Shown here: positions 1-13,773 of the stretch, in pieces
Position numbering within the stretch: position 1 is the first letter of the stretch
How the letters are laid out: each line of letters starts with the position of its first letter
Source of the DNA: Monocercomonoides exilis
Lineage: Eukaryota; Preaxostyla; Oxymonadida; Polymastigidae
Length of the DNA stretch: 64,000 nucleotides
Reading direction: 5' to 3'
Assembly: GCA_001643675.2 (NCBI GenBank)
Contig: LSRY02000007.1
Span: 501,001-565,000 of the forward strand
Made by a program: the position numbers and the translations under genes
The notes under the pieces: model-generated
What the model was told of the DNA's origin: nothing
Databases searched by the model: none
Seen by the model: only the letters and a program-made list of their open reading frames with translations

Positions 1-1
1 T

Positions 2-3000
2 GAACAAAATTCTATAATAAGCAAAACATCTAGGCATTCTTCAAAAAAGAAAAGCACAAAAAGTCTGCGTTATCAAGATGACGAAGAGGATTTAACAAAG
101 TCGGGGAAAAAAGCTAAAAAAGCAGCAACACGGCAAAACTTGGATGACGATGTGTCTGCCACTTCTGCTACTCCGAAAAGAATAGAGCATCAATCAGAAC
201 AATTTCCTGATGATTTCCCTGACGAGCAAATATTAACATTATCGCAGAAATCTGCGAAATCCTTGAACGTTGCTGCAACACCAACAACAACAGCATCCTT
301 TGTGACCCCTCCTTCAACACTTTCGCGAGTCGAATGGCTTGAGACTCCAACTATACGAAACACTACAAAGCAAATGACTGCCAAATTTCATCATCACTTG
401 AAGATTGTTGAAGAAGACGAAGAGATGAAAAAGGGAAGAGAATTACATTTGTCTGAGCTTTCAACTCCATTGCCTTCTTCTATTGCTTCTGCTTCTGCTC
501 TTTCAATACAGCAAGCATCGTTTGATTCTACGTATGCATCAAACTATTTGGCAATGGAACTTCCTCAGTTCGATTTTTCTGCTGGAAAAAGTAAAAGAAA
601 AAAGCAAAAGACTTCACTTGAATCAAAAGGTATCGATGAAATTGAAAAAAATGAAAGTACCGAAAACGAGAAGAATGATCAAGAAGTTTTGAAAACCAAA
701 AGATCTTCAAAATATCGAGAAAGTCGAAGATATGAAGAAACAAGAAATGAACGAGGAAGAGACAATGATAAAAGATATAACAAAATGCGCCTTTCTGAAG
801 AACGAGAGCGACTCAGATCACTCGAAAGACAGACTGCCCGCGAGTGGCGAGAAAAGAAAGAAAAGGAGCAAGAGGCACTTGGAAAAAGCAGAAAACCGAC
901 TACAGCAGAAGATGAGATGACTTTGTATTCACTTGAATTGAATTGGAATCCATCAACAGCAGGGCCTTTTCTTTCGAAGCACAGCGAGAGCCGGTGGCCG
1001 TTGACTGAAAGAGAGAGAAAAGAAGGAAAAGGAAAAGAGGGAAGGAACGAGAAATCTGGATGGAATAGTGAAGAAGGATATGAAAATGATGAAAGAAGTG
1101 GAAGGAAAAAATCATTATCACCTTCTTTGGTTCCTGCAACTTCTTTGCAATATCACAATGAAATGCTTAGGAGAAGGGAGGCAGGAGCTGAGAAAGAGAA
1201 GAAAAATGAAAAAAGAGTAACTCACGGTGATGTGATGAAGAAGATTCACAATGGCCTTATGACAGAATGGCATGAAAGGCTGACCACAATTGTCGATCCC
1301 ATTGCAGAGAAAATATTCAAAGAGAGAGAACAAGAGAAAGCGAGAAGAGAGCAGCAGATGGAGGAAATGGAAAATAACACGAAATTGAAAAGAGAGAGCG
1401 AAGGGCAAAAAGGAAAGGGCAATGCAGAAAGTAATGTTTCAGGTTCGTCCGATGGTGAATCGCAGAGTAAAAGGCGGATGATGGATGCTGCTTACAAAGA
1501 CAAGCTTGAAAAGGAAGCGCTGTTAGAGAAACAAGCACAGCTTGAAAGAGAAGCTCGTGCAACAGCAGAGCAGCAGAGCCGGTTGGAAGCGGAAAGCAAA
1601 GCGAAATTGCAAAAAAAGACGAAGGAAGAAGAAATGGAAGACAAAATGGGAAGTCACTTTTCAAAACGCCAAAAACGTATTTTGCGATGGTTGTATGAAA
1701 ATGGGATTGATATATTTTACTACAAATATCGTAATAAAAAGCGGAGAAGCGAAAAAGAGAATCTTCTGAATGATAATATGAGCGATGGCATTCATGATAT
1801 GATGGAGAAAGATAGTAACAGAGAGGAAAATTCTGATGAGAACAAAGAAGAAGACAACGAAGAATCTGATGCAAACGAGCTTTCACAAACAGATCTGGAT
1901 TCTGAAGAAAGATCTGACAAAAGTAAACCACAAAATGAATCATGTGCTCTTCCACTAAACTATTTCTCCACACTCACAACTCCTCCACCTTCCTCTCTGC
2001 GCAAACCGTGTTGTGTTGATCCTTTGTTTCTGCTTGCTATTCTTCCGGATGGCTGCACAATTCCTTATCTCGTTTCGCTCTGTTTGTCGTCTCCTGTAAT
2101 GGGCCTTCAGAAGTTGCCAAAATCGTCAGCTGCTCGCAGAAGCAACATTGAAAGATCGTTGAATGCACTGAAAAATGTGAAAAAGATGAAACGAAGACAT
2201 TTAATGGATGCCGACGAAATAATGAGGGGTGAAAAGATGTGGGAAGAAATTAGAGAGAGAAGGAGAAAGGAATACAAAGAAAATAAGCAGAAGGATAATG
2301 AGAAGACAGAAGATGTGTTGGAAAGCTTAACTGACGAAGAAAGACCGAAGCAACAAGAAGAGAAAAAAGATAAGGAGATTATGTTTTCACCTGAAGAAGC
2401 AGAAGTAAACCAAATTTGCTGGGAGCTGCTAGAAGACATCACAGAAGCATTCAATTATCCTGTTAAAAAGCTGAAAGATGGAATTCCTTGTTTGCCTCCT
2501 CCTTCGAGAGTAATAGGAAAATCTGCATCAAAACGCTCCATTGGAACAGCAGCACCGAATACCAAAGCCAAACAAGAAGCATCGTCAACAGCAACGAAGA
2601 ACGCTGTTCCAAGTGTGTCTGAATCCTTTTCTGCCATTCAGACTCCTGCCCATTCAAAACAGCAAGCTCTGCCTGAAGCTCAAAACTTCAGCAAGTATTC
2701 TGTGCCTTCTCCCTCGTCTGCTCCACTTCAAACCAAACAGAAAACTCATGTTGTCCGTTTTTCGGCTGTCTCAGACCCACTTCCCTCCACGAAATCGAAA
2801 AATGTTCGATCTTCCTCAATTTCAAAATCAGCGTCCCCTTCTCCTTCGTCTCCTTCATCTCCAAAAACATATCGTTCTCAATCTCCCACTGAACGTATTT
2901 CTGCTTCTTCAAACACATCTCGTCCACAATCTCTTTCACCATCGCCTAATTTTTCAGCTTCATCCTCTCCATATTCTTCTCCATATTCTTCTCCATCAAA

Positions 3001-6000
3001 TCGTTCACGCTCCCTTTCTCCTCCCATATCTTCAATGTCACCGCGCATGCAATCACGTCAAAGACGGCATACATCACCCAATTCTTCTTCTGCACCTTTC
3101 TCTCGCACTTCACGTTCTCCGTTGCCTCTTCACTTACTCTCACATGTTGTGGAGAATCCACCTCAAATCTCTTTGGAAGATGAACACGATGCCGAGCGCT
3201 GGCTGCAGGATGAAGTTGGACTTCTTACTCCTTCTTCTGAAAACAGGGCGATGATGTCAGCACTGGACGATCCACTTTGCAATGGAGTGATGCTCAGTGA
3301 TCTTGCTACTATCTGCAGGCAAGCTGCGTCTATTGCTGAAGATTGGTCGTGGAATTCTACTTCGGGAGTGAGCTGGTCTCAGAAGGACGAAGGTTCGGAT
3401 GGGGTTAAACGGAAGCAACAGCTGTTTGTTGATCCATTTTCAGTTAAACGAGCAAGCGTTGCGAAAACTTCAAGCTCTTTAGCTTCGCCTCAAAAAACAG
3501 ATCGACCAAGGACAGCAGTAGAAAAACCAGGACCTTTGAACCTCAATTCATCGCTTCGCTCCAGATCTCAGTCACCTCCTGTTTCGCCATATAAGTCTCG
3601 ATTGAATTCAACTGCAACGCAAAATGAATTGTCGAATACGAAGCAAGAGCAAGGAGGAAGCCCAAGAACAAGCAAAAAGGTGAGGCAGACTCCGTTCACT
3701 TGCCTTCCACACTTTCCTTGCAATCGCTGTCCACGCACCCACAATGATGTGCGACAAAATCTGCAACCAGTTTTTGAATGGCTGCAACGAACAGAAAGAG
3801 TTCCTCCAGTCTATTTGTGGAATCCAGATGAATACATAAAAGGAAATAGAGATTATATTTATGGGATCATCTTGGCAATACAAAAGAAATTCTCTTCAGT
3901 TATCAGTGAGCTATATGAAAGCTACGGCAAGCCTGATGTAATTCGATATCCAGTTGCTGTTCAAATGATGGGTGGAGAGAATCTGAGCTCGGGCATTTTG
4001 GGGAAAGGCAAAAGCTCAATGGGCATTGGTCGAACCTCTATTTCTTCATCGATGATGTCCAGCAGCGTTTGCGACATGGGAGCAAGTTTGAGTGGCGGAA
4101 TTGGAGGTGGCTTATCTGAACTGGTTCGCTTTGGATTAGCTGGGCGAGATGCAGGAATGGGAGGTAGATATGATGGCACACTACACAAGACAGCTGTTGT
4201 TGTTGGACCAAATGAAGGATCACAACAATCTTTTCAGTCTTTATCCTCGTTGTTAAAGCTTCGTGCATCAAGTACAATTCCTGGTGTGCCTTTACCATAC
4301 ACTGCTTCGCAGTTGACTGATCTCGAGGAGTCGTTGGTTGATTGGATTAATGGGCTCCATCTTATTTCTGGTCCTCCATTCAACACGTTTGATTCAATGC
4401 TTCCAAGCATCTGCAGTGGAACTTTGCTGTGCTCGATTTGTTCTCTTCTCGGGAATTCTCGTTTGGTTGGAGTGATTCCTGATCCAAAGACAACACTCGT
4501 TAAGAAACGGAATGTGGAAAAAGCATTGAGCATTTTGAGAGGAATTAAAAACTTCCCTCGAACACATGTTCATTCGCATGCTGCAAATGTGATTGTACAA
4601 GGTGAAAGACAGACAATTGTTGGACTATTAGAAGATATCCACAGGGCACAAGATGGAATGGAGCCAGCTCCACGTCATAAAATGGATGTACTGCTTGAAA
4701 AAGCTAAAAGAGAGAGCGAATCGCAGATGAACGGTAGTGATGGAGATTTTGAGAGTATCTCTGAATCGAAATTCTTGAATCTCCAGAATACTCGAAATGT
4801 ATCATCTTCATTAAGAAATAGCAGTGAATCCAGCAATGCATCTGTTTCTTCTCTTCTTTCATTTGAACCTTATCTTGGACGTCGATTCAAATCAACTGCT
4901 CGTCTGCAAGCAATTCATCAAAATCAGCAGAAATCATTTTCTTCATCCTCTTCTACTTCATATTTTGCAACAGCAATAGCATCAGCGACTCAAAACTCTC
5001 CTTTTGTTGGAGGAGGGAAAAGTGGACTTACTTTGAGTCAGTCATATGCATCTCCATCAACTGTACTCAACAGTACATCTGTTTCTGCTTCTTTGTCTCC
5101 ATCAATGTCACCCAGTGGTTCTTTAGGAGGATATTCAACTATTGGATTTTCAGGAAAGCAACTGCCATTTCCACAAATATACACTTCTGCACCGACAAAA
5201 GCGCAGAAACGAAGTGGTCTCCATTCTATTTTTGATAAGTCAGTTTCCAATACAAGTGAACAAGAAACCACCATCGGTCCAGGAATGCCGAATCGGAAAG
5301 GTAAAAAGACAAAGCCAGGATTTTTGGGGCCAGATGTGTTTACTTGCTGCCCGCGCCCAGGTGGAGATGAAGAAGGCAGCAGACTTTTCAGAAGCCGTGC
5401 TGATGGCAGCTTGTTTGGTGATGACGATGACTCATGGAGATCGTCAATGTGGGATCGATTTTCGATGCTTTCAATCAAATCACAGCAGCAAAATCAAAAT
5501 GAGACAAGAGCAAGTCCAACCGGAAGAGAAGGAGAAACTATCCCTTCACCTAATTATTCATCAAATGTTGCTAAGTCTCCGTCTGCCAGAGCATCTTCTG
5601 AACCCAAAACACCTTCATCTGTTCGCTCGCGCCACAGTTTTCGTTCGCCTCGCCCTCTTTCCTCTCCTCTCTCTTCTTCGAAATACACATCTCCAATGTC
5701 TCCGCGCACTCACGCAACTCCACGCACCCCGTTCTCTCCTCTAACTCCATGTTCTGCTGCATTTAGACAGCAACAAGGTCGCGATGGGCAACGAAGCGTT
5801 TTTGACAGAGGTGAAAGTGTAATGCTAACAGTTTCACGTTTAGCACATAATGCATTGACATTGCTGAGATCAAAGAAACAACGTTTGTTATTTTTTAAAA
5901 TTTGTTAAAAAAAAATATATTTTAATTAAAAACTTTTGTTATCTATTTTTATGATTATTTTTTTTTTTCAACAGTTATAAAGATGGCTAATGATGTTGAA

Positions 6001-6887
6001 GTTGGAGTTGTGGTAGATATGAGGAATATGTTTGTTCCACCAATACCACAGGCAGCAGTTCAGAAGGAGATGTTGATGGAAGAAAGGAAAGTTGATGGAG
6101 AAAATTCGGAGGATAAATTGACTCATGTCGCAGTGGAAATGTCAAAAAGCATCAAAAACACACAAACAATTGCAGAAACTTTTGTATGTTTTTGTATTAA
6201 TTGCTATTTCTGTTAATTTTCTCAATTTCTTTTTTGAATTAATATTTTCAATTTATCTATTATTCTGTTGTTATTGTTATTGCAATAGGCTCCTTCTGCT
6301 GGTTATTTGCTTGCAAAATGGTTGGACTCTGTAGGAATTCATCTTGCATCTCCATTTTCTCTTGAGTCTCCAGTCATTCATGAAGTGTGTAGTTTTCGAA
6401 ATTATTTATATGCATTGGATTTTAATTGTTTTTTATATTTTCATTCAATAAATGATGTTAATTATCAGTTTTCTGATGGTCTGCTCCTTGCAGATTTGGT
6501 GTCTAAACTGGAGCACAGAGATATTCCTGGTGTCAGTCGTAAGCCAAAGTCAAAGGCAGAATATCTTCACAACATAAGTGCAACATTGAAAGTTTTGCTT
6601 CAAAAAGGGGTTTGTGGCATTTTATTAAAAGATTGAATTTGTTAATTTTGCTTGTTGCTGTTGGACTCAGACGATGCCATTGGATTTCTTAGGTGCAGAG
6701 GCGAAAATCATGAAAGGAGAAGCTGATGTGATTATTCGACTTCTCGAATGCATTAGGAAAATATACTCACCTCGGTTTGTCACTTTTTCTTATAAATTTT
6801 GAAAGATTACAAATAAATTCTATTTATAAATTTTTGTTTTTCATTTTGATCTATTTAAGTGCTCTAAAAATCCAAAAGAAGCGTTAG
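2..6887 (+). CDS. Giant multi-calponin-homology (CH) domain cytoskeletal protein, 3' part (5' end outside window)
   Basis: The frame is already open at base 2, so the start lies upstream; TTG at 140 is not a start. Six exons splice in phase: 2-5882, 5975-6183, 6289-6384, 6469-6609, 6671-6774, 6860-6887 (TAG). Counting residues from base 140, four CH-like regions can be seen: about 508-772 (RWLYENGID, LPDGCTIPYL, CWELLEDI), about 1010-1252 (RWLQDEVGL, CNGVMLSDL, IKGNRDYIYGIL), about 1395-1503 (DWINGLHL, NVEKALSILR, IVGLLEDI) and one split over exons 3-5 (WLDSVGI, FSDGLLLADLVSKL, VIIRLLECI). The N-terminal third is Glu/Lys-rich and probably coiled coil; linkers are Ser/Pro-rich and disordered. 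CH domains bind actin, tubulin or signalling partners, so a structural or microtubule-associated role is inferred. CH1 and CH2 carry long insertions. The product has no recognised orthologue. Confidence 0.8.
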
Positions 6888-7562
6888 ACGGATTTATTTG
6901 TATTCATTGGATTCTTTCTGTTCTCTTTGTCTTTGTATTTCTTTTGTTTCACTTCATTTCTTCGTGTAACTCCAATGTTCATTTATCAATTTTGGAACGA
7001 TGAACATTCTGTTTCCGTTACCACTTTGATTTGACTATTAGCAGTAAAACAAAAGCTAAATCACCTCAAAAAGTTTTCGTTGTATCGAAACTGCGAATGA
7101 AGAATATGAAAACTATTAAAAAAAACTTAGTACAAAAAATAATTTTCGTTAACGCGCATATTTTATAAGAAGAAAAATAGAATTATGATAAATGATGAGT
7201 GTAAATTATAACAAAACAAATAGAGCCGAAAACAAATAAAAACGAAAGACGTAAAGAAATGGATAAAGGATAACATAGAAAATCGTACAAGACTCTCTAT
7301 TTTATAAAGAAGTGTTTGTGATTTTTAAGGAGTGATTGGAAATGAGTTGATTGCAAATACATCGGAGCGCTGTTGACCTCCGCTCGAAAACTCTATTCGC
7401 CCTCGAAGCATCGTTGGATGCTAATAAATTGAAAGTGATTGAAGGAAAATTGTCATTACGAAAATGAAAGAAGGTTAAATTGAGTCAAATGAGAATAATT
7501 TATTTTAATAAATAAATAAACATCGCAATAATTATAAATTTCAATAAAAATAATGACTGAAA
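6888..7562. other. Convergent intergenic spacer
   Basis: AT-rich sequence between the 3' ends of the CH-domain gene (+) and the gamma-adaptin gene (-). I see no open frame with coding character, RNA gene or repeat in it. Confidence 0.6.
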
Positions 7563-10500
7563 TCAAACCTCAGCATCTCTTATGTGCTCCAGCTTAATTG
7601 TCTGCACAATCGAATTTCCCGAGTTTGCCAGCAGAGCCGTCGCAGTCACAGGCAGCAGCGTCTTCGTGATGTATTTGGGGCAAGCAACCTGAAACACAAA
7701 GCGGTCGAAGTTCTCAGCAGTGACATTTCTGAATGTGAAGCGGCACCACAGCACAAACACATTCGCTGCCCCGCCAGCTGCCAACGGAGATGCCTGTGCC
7801 TCAGCCGGCGAGCCGAGCTTGCATTCCATCAGACCTGTGATGCCATTCTGATTGTAGACAACAGTCGATGGCTCTGCGGGGGCATTCACTACAGCCATTG
7901 GGGTGGCCATCATTGGAAGGGTGGCAAGTGCAGGGTTTGGTGAAGCAGAAGAAGGAATGGCAGAAGGAGCAGGAGATGTCATGATTCGCAGAATGTCATT
8001 GACAGCGTCAGATTTGTTGGTGGATGGTGGAGTTGATGTGGATGTAGCGGGAGAGGTTGAGAGAGCATTCAAAACAGAAGAAGACGGTGAAGCAGAAGGA
8101 GATTGTGTTTGTGAAGGGAAAGAGGAAGGTGATAAAGAGAAAGCAGGGGCGAGCAGAGGATTGGCAGGAGGCGAAGAAACAGGGCTGGCTGTGACACCAA
8201 ATGATGACAGATCAATCAGCGTGTCTGAAGCATCGCTCGCAGCAGCAGGTTGATTTGTGTCTTTTCTTGCTGTTTGTGTGGAAGTGGCACTTTCTGGCTG
8301 AGCATTTGCTGTTTTCCCTTCTCCTTCATCTTCTTCTTCGTACTCGTCATCGTCTTCCTCATCCTCTTCCTCGTCTTCATCATCGTCTCTTGCATCTGCT
8401 GCTCCCAACCCCGATGCCTCAGCCCCATCTTCACCCGAATTCTGCGCATCCGACATGCCAAACAGCATCCCCAGCTGGTTCTTCTCCACTTTCGGCATCC
8501 GCTTCATCACCCGCGCACACAACACCCCGTTGTCTGCCTGCCCCAGCGCCATCATCTCACACGCCGTGTCCTGCACGTAGCTTTCTGGGTCTGAACTGTA
8601 CTTCGCAATCACCCCCAGCACCATCTCGCGGAACACCCGCTGCTCCTCCTCGCTGCCGAACCACATCTGCTTCGACATGATCTTTCCGAGGCTGAGCAGC
8701 GCAGCCCCAGCAATTTCACTGGGGACTGACGAGACAGCAGACGACGAAGAGTCCAGAATGCCGCTCAAAACATCCACCACGTCGAAGCAGCTGAGCGGGA
8801 TGACCACGTTGCGCTCTTCCATTCTTATGCTGCTTTCGGACTCGCTTTCGTTTTCTCGTTCGGATTTTGGTTTGGATTCGCCAGACACATCGCTCTCCTT
8901 CACCATCACTCTCTCCCACACTTCGATCCCGTTCCTCTTCTTCCTCCTCTCCAGCTCTTCTGCACTCAGATTTCCATTCAGAATGCTCAGGCTGTCTTTC
9001 CCCACAAGCAGCTCGCAGTATTCGCCCACACACCACACCGCAATCCGAAGGAGCGCCTCGTCTGACTCGAAAATGGGCACATCTTTCATCGACGCCAGCG
9101 ATAGCAAGGGATGTTTTGTGGATGGAATGGAGGCATCTGATGTTTGATGGGAATGCAGTTGGTGGGATTGGGAGTAAGGAGAGAGGGGTTAATGATATGA
9201 AGTGGTTAATCAATAAAGATATCAAAGTTATTTTAAAAAAATGAAAGAGAAAAAAGAAAATGTGAATATTATTAATTATTAATAATAAAATACAAAAAGT
9301 TTATTTCAAAAAAAAGCAAACCATTTGCAGTAGAGGCAGATGTTGAAGTCAGATAAGAAGGCACAGGGAAAGGAAAGCGAGGCGCTCCGTACGAGTCAGC
9401 CGGCGGGACACCACCAAAAAGGGAAGAAAGAGAAGGAAGGACCATCTGAGCAGCAGAAGAGGCAGTTGAGGAAGAAGAGAAAGAGGAATTGGAAGAATGT
9501 GCAGATCGTGAGCCCGAAGTTGTGTTGCGGCGGAGAGAAGAGCCAGAAAGAGAAGAAGAGGAAGAAGAGGAAGAGGAAGAGGAAGCAGCAGCAAAAGTAG
9601 AGAGAGAATACAAATCAGCGTCGGCGGAAAGGCCGCGTGTCTTCTTCTCTTTGGCGTTGAAAGCGCGTGAGGAGCGGAGGATGATGAGGTAAGTGAAGAG
9701 CCGATGGACAGCAAAGCGCTGACAGCCTGGCCGAGACAGAATGACAGCCATCAGAGCAGAGATCGCCTCTTCGGGGACACACCGGCCGGAAATGAGAAGA
9801 ATCTGATTGAGAGAGGAATTCATGTGAGGAGAAAAATGAAATTGACATGAGACAGAAGATTGAAGGAAATTGACGGTGAGATGAAGAATAGTTTGATAAG
9901 AAACAATTTTATTTATGTTGTTCAATTCGAAAAGAAAGGGAAAACAAAGAGAAACATGGAAAATATATGAGAGAATTTTCAAAGTCACAAAGATTATTTC
10001 AATCATTCAACATATAAAATATGGAAGGTAATAAAAAAATAAAATAATGGTTTGAGTAATAATTTAGGAAATAATGCCAACCTGCATAATGGCATCAATA
10101 AGCCAACGTGCTGACGGGAAGTATTTGTAACAGATTTCACACAGCATCTGAGTCATTTCTCCTTTCGTTCCTTCATCCGACGCAGCAAGATGAGACAAAA
10201 GAAGAGGAAACTAAAAAGTAATAATTAAAGAAAAAGCACAAATATATATATGCAATATATATTCCGAATAACCAATTGAAAACGATGTATATTAATATTG
10301 TTTTTGCCAAATAAAATTCTTGAAAAACAATTGTATCATAAAATCTTCACTAAAAATCTTTTGTCAGTTTTGTTTATTCTCTTTCTCTTTCTCTTTCTCT
10401 TCTTTCAATCATCATCACACCATCTTTGGAGTGTTTGTTGCATCTGCCATCTCTTTCACAATAAACATGGCTCGCTTTCTGATTGAATCATCTGATTCTG

Positions 10501-12165
10501 TCAGGCAATGAATAATTGAGTCACGATGACGCTGGATAACAACACGATCTGTTGAAGGAGAGAGAAGGGGGAAGTAGCATTCATTCAAAGCAGACATATT
10601 TAACAAATTTCAAAGCAAGAGAAGAAAATTGCACGACAAAAGCAGAACGCAATGAAAAAAAGACATGAAAAAATATATTAGTGAAGATAAAAGAGAGGGT
10701 GAAAAGTTAATATGAACAAAGTTTATTACCAGATCGGATGTCTTACAAACCATGAAACACAACTTTGCTGAGCAAAGAGAGTGCCACATATCGTGAATTG
10801 TTATCTCGTCTCGAAAGAAATCGAAGCAATGTTGTTACACCAAGCGTTCTTAGTGCCTATAGAAAATGCAAAGGATAAAGAAATTGCATAATGGAATATT
10901 AAAGAAATTTCAGTAAATGCAATTATAATTCAAAAAAATAAATTAACGACAACTTTCAATTGAATAAAAGATTATGTTATTAAAATTTCTTCATCAAAAT
11001 ATACTCAACTAAACAATTTTGTAAAAGCACACCATATCTTGACTAATTGCGAGGATGGTATAGACGCACTCGTAAAGAACAGCTGAGGCTGCAGGAGACG
11101 TTCCGGATTTTTCGGCGGCAGTGTTTGTGGCTATTTGTGCTAAAACATCGCTTGTGAGTCCAACGCAGTCAGGAGATCGCGTGCACAAAGCACGGATGCA
11201 CTGCAGAAGTTTCACTTGTAGAAATGGGTCGGTCACTCCTCCGACATCATGTTGGGCAGTTGTGGATGCCATTAAAAGTGCACGCAACGCACGAACTAAT
11301 ATTTGAACTAACGTCTGAATAGAACAAAAAGTCACACGAAAACGAACATAGAAAAAGCAAATAATAAAAGATAATTTCATCCAATAAAAAAATTTACTTG
11401 CGAATAACAAATGATACCTTTATCCTGGATATGATCAATTCAGGGACAAGATTATTTAACTCAAGAAGAAGCGCACATGAGCAAATAACAACAGCGTGAG
11501 AGCGTTCCCCAAGTAAATCAGCAATTTTCGGCGCAAAAATTTCAGCAAATGATGAGTCTTTTCGAATAGCTTGAACAGAGCATAGAACTGCCTTTTTTCT
11601 GATGAAAGTGTGAGGATGTTTCAAGCATTTCTCTAAATCTGGAAGCAGCTGACGATACATATCGGCATTCGCAATTCCAGAAACGGCCATAAGAGCCAAA
11701 GAAATAGTAAAATTGTTTGGTGATATCAAATCAGAATGAAGTGAATTTGGAAGCAGGGGAAGAAGTTCATCAGATTCATCTAACAAAATCCCAAGAATAA
11801 GGTAGCCAAGACGTTTTTCATAAAATTTATTTGAAGCGACTAGTTTAACTGCTTCAACTATAAATAAAAAGCATTATCATTTGCCATATAACCAAAAATA
11901 AACAAACAAAAATCATTTGAAACGAAAAAATGTGAAAAAGATAAAATAAAAAGATCAGATGAAGCAAGCCTTTCACAAAATGCGCTTGATAACCAATTAA
12001 ATGCATAAACAAGCATTTGACAACATTGCGATGAGCCAGACGATTTTTTGGATCCTTAAATGTTGTTCTCATGTTTGCAGATTCTCGAGAAATAATCTCT
12101 CGCTCTTGTGCAGAAGTTTCAGCACTTCGAACTTCTAACACAAATTCTCTAAAATAGATGTCCAT
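7563..12165 (-). CDS. AP1G: AP-1 complex gamma subunit (gamma-adaptin)
   Basis: Large subunit of the clathrin adaptor AP-1, which sorts cargo at the trans-Golgi/endosome. Eight exons fit in phase: 12165-11970, 11857-11418, 11314-11033, 10856-10751, 10548-10421, 10210-10082, 9802-9322, 9136-7563 (1111 residues). The N-terminal trunk shows family landmarks: EREIISRESANMRTTFKD, RNVVKCLFMHLIGYQAHF, FIRKKAVLCSVQAIRK, DPFLQVKLLQCIRAL, LAQIATNTAAEKS, RHRDSIIHCL, AVWCVGEYCELL. An acidic Ser/Pro-rich hinge (DDDEDEEEDEED) leads to a gamma-ear domain ending near the stop (VLWCRFTFRNV, TIKLEHI). The first intron appears to be GC-AG: only that donor keeps the frame and the spacing seen in AP-1 gamma (HF-VKV-EAVKLVAS). 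Exon 7 contains a Ser-rich insertion in the trunk. Start ATG 12165 is the first in frame after a possible acceptor, so a short upstream exon is possible. Confidence 0.9.
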
Positions 12166-13757
12166 AAGCTTAAAAGAAATGAAAAAATCCAAACCTAAGT
12201 GTAAAGCTCATATTCAGTACGAATAATATTTCAATTTTGATCATTCGAATTTGTCTATTTTTTATATGTCAACTTTTTTTTGAAACACATTTAATGATCT
12301 AGATTAGGAAAATCACGGTACAACTTTGTCAAGAGAATAATAAATAATTTGTCCCCAAAAAAAGAAAATACGTCTTTCATAATGTGAATAATTTTAGTTT
12401 TTCTCAATTCGTTCTTAATCTTCGGGAAAGATTATTTTTTTTTTAATTTTGATATTACATATCCTTAAAAAGGCATTCATTAAAACCATTTACAAATAAT
12501 TTTTATTTTCTTTTATGAATTCTGCCCTTTTTTTTGAAAGTGAGTTTTTCCATTGAAAAAACTATGATAATTCACAAAGAAACATAATAAAATACAATAC
12601 AATGTAATGTAATATAATTAAGAATTAAGAATAAAGAATAAAGATGTGGAATGAAAAGTCAAATGAATAAATGCTGAATATTTTCAAAGTTTATTAAAGT
12701 TGGAAGACTTGTTGTCATGACGTGAGAGTCAACACCTTCACTTAGAATGATCTTTCATAAAAATTTTTCAATAATGCAGAAGAGAAAGTTCGTTGCATTT
12801 CAATATCACCATCAACTTTTGTTTGTCCTATATTTTTCTTTATAATAATAAATATGAAACAATCGAAAATTTTTCGGGAGAACAAAAAAGAAAGCTATGT
12901 GGTATTCTTTTTTGAAAAGTCGCGAATGTTAAAATCTATATAAATAATCAGTTTCACTTGAATATCAAATTTCTGTTCCCGCTAGCTTGACTTATCTTGA
13001 ATGCGTATGTAAGTATTATCAAGAAATAACTTTTATTTAAAAAATGTTTCTTGAGAGTGAACAAAATTTTGATTAGAATATGAAATCACTTTTAATTTGA
13101 AATTCTAATGTGTACAACTTCCAAAAAAATTACACACATGCTGATTCATTGGAAATATTTTTTGCGTTATCAAAAATTGTTTAAACGTTCATAAATATGA
13201 ATTTTTAACATGTCCGAAAATTGTCTGTCATTATATTATTGTTTCGATTCTCTCCTTTAATGTCACAGAGGTTTCACGCTCATATATAATTTGGTGAGAA
13301 TGCGAATAAAAGCGAAAATAACTTTCTAATAAAATAACATTTTTGTACAGACAAATGGGGCGAATTTTATTTTTTTATGAAAAAAAACCGTGTTTCGTTC
13401 CAATCTTTTTCTCCATCATATCATTGTTAGTCAAACATTCATTTGTTGAATAATGAAGAAAATAAAAAATAAAATAAATAAATAAATATGAAAATTAAAA
13501 AAAAAAAGAAATAATTCAACGGAATTGATTACAAAATGTCAAAAAATTCAGTCCCTAATACAATTATCACAAAAAAATATATGTTACATATATGTAATTT
13601 TCTTACACTTACTGATGTGAGCTAACTATTTTAAATGTATTAGATTTTCTTTTGAAAGAACTTTTTTGATTTTCAAACGAAGTTATTCAATAAGTATTAT
13701 TATTTATCTGATCAAATCTTTTGTTGGAAAGTTAAAATAAAAATTTTAAAACAAGCA
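12166..13757. other. AT-rich intergenic region
   Basis: Roughly 1.6 kb of very AT-rich DNA upstream of both the gamma-adaptin gene (-) and the next gene (+). It should contain both promoters, but I see no recognisable motif, RNA gene or repeat. Confidence 0.5.
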
Positions 13758-13773
13758 ATGTCTTTATCTATAG

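Noticed and set aside
1317-1973. Long antisense frame opposite the CH-domain gene
   Set aside because: It mirrors the Glu/Lys-rich coding strand (Leu/Phe/Ser-rich shadow) and has no independent support.
140-5908. A self-contained gene from 140 to 5908
   Set aside because: Position 140 is TTG inside a frame open to the window edge, and the TAA at 5906 lies in an intron: splicing from 5882 to 5975 continues the protein into a further CH domain.
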